Part shown: one piece after another, positions 63,628 to 64,000 of the stretch
How positions within the stretch are numbered: position 1 is the stretch's first letter
Layout of the letters: each line of letters begins with the position of its first letter
Source: Luteimonas wenzhouensis
Lineage (GTDB): Bacteria; Pseudomonadota; Gammaproteobacteria; Xanthomonadales; Xanthomonadaceae
Direction of reading: 5' to 3'
Assembly (NCBI RefSeq): GCF_007859305.1
Contig: NZ_VOHE01000010.1
Span: forward strand, 1-64,000
DNA: 64,000 nucleotides
The notes under the pieces: model-generated
The model's input: the letters and a program-made list of their open reading frames with translations, nothing else
What the model was told of the DNA's origin: nothing
Databases searched by the model: none
Translations under genes and position numbers: made by a program

Positions 63628-64000
63628 CGACGCGATTGTGCGTTCGCTGGCGCGGCCGGCGCCGGCGGCGACGCCGTTCGTCGAGGTGCGCGAGTCGCCG
63701 CTGCTCAAGGCGCCGCTGCGGGTCTCGGGCGAATACCGGCGGCCCGACGCCGACACCCTGGTGCGCGAAGTGCGCGCGCCCTACGCCGAGACCACCACCC
63801 TGCGCGACGGCCAGGCGGTGCTGGCGCGCCAAGGCAGGCCCGAGCGCCGCTTCGCGCTCTCGCGCGCGCCGGAACTCGCGGCCCTGCAGGGCAGCTTCGG
63901 CGCGCTGCTGTCCGGCGATGCCGAGGCGCTGCGCCGCCACTACACGGTCGAGTCCGAGGGCGACGCGCAGCGCTGGGTGCTGCGCCTGGTGCCGCGCGAC
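63518..64000 (+). CDS. LolA-like outer membrane lipoprotein carrier protein (partial)
   Basis: The gene opens MSTNRRPDPARP, has a signal peptide (CWLPALLLAATAPLAWAQA) and the start of a LolA-like fold (FVEVRESPLLKAPLRVSGEYRRPDADTLVREV). It runs past the window edge after 161 codons. LolA-like proteins (ApeL) are standard in aryl polyene operons and are thought to carry the pigment lipid across the periplasm. It overlaps the upstream gene by 110 bases in a different frame. Confidence 0.85.
   Translation, partial: MSTNRRPDPARPAHCWLPALLLAATAPLAWAQAAPDSDAIVRSLARPAPAATPFVEVRESPLLKAPLRVSGEYRRPDADTLVREVRAPYAETTTLRDGQAVLARQGRPERRFALSRAPELAALQGSFGALLSGDAEALRRHYTVESEGDAQRWVLRLVPRD

Overview
The window looks like chromosomal DNA of a gammaproteobacterium of the family Lysobacteraceae (Xanthomonadaceae; Lysobacter, Luteimonas, Thermomonas or a relative). 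The grounds are very high GC, many GTG starts and 4-base stop/start overlaps, a xanthomonadin (aryl polyene) gene set with a XanB2-type chorismatase, TonB-dependent uptake, and dispersed short palindromic repeats typical of the group. The genus cannot be fixed from reading alone.

Layout. 1-500: the end of a decayed IS3-family element that cuts into a GFA-family gene. 598-2403: a DUF885 lipoprotein. 2450-16968: two divergent operons around a GntR/HutC regulator. The leftward operon is TonB receptor, Tat-exported gamma-glutamyltransferase, cytoplasmic gamma-glutamyltransferase and an MHS-type transporter. The rightward operon is FrlB-like deglycase, FrlD-like kinase and HyuA/HyuB (5-oxoprolinase/hydantoinase). 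Palindromes of the TTGGT-n-ACCAA type lie before both operons. I read this as a catabolic island for glycated (Amadori-type) amino acids or gamma-glutamyl compounds; it is the most novel part of the window. 17034-18397: remnants of a serine hydrolase and a topoisomerase IB fused end to end.

18531-30276: cca, a lytic transglycosylase, a TauE-type permease, a RegB/RegA redox two-component operon, and a two-subunit VC_2705-type sodium symporter with a DcaP-like porin. 30399-43092: an acetate module with a DnaQ-like exonuclease and a CNMP-CBS-nucleotidyltransferase, then acs, crbR, crbS and, after rpmG/rpmB, a PatZ-type acetyltransferase that probably controls Acs. 43313-46504: parB, parA, rsmG and a phosphopantetheinyl transferase.

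46557-64000: an aryl-polyene AMP ligase, small stress and PepSY genes, xthA, a GGDEF/EAL protein with a degenerate EAL domain, an unidentified gene with an aldehyde dehydrogenase, a gamma-carbonic anhydrase, aroE, hemB, then xanB2 divergent from the tightly coupled xanthomonadin operon (ACP, COG4648 membrane protein, acyltransferase, dehydratase, LpxL-like acyltransferase, LolA-like protein). That operon runs off the right edge. No tRNA, rRNA or CRISPR array was recognised.
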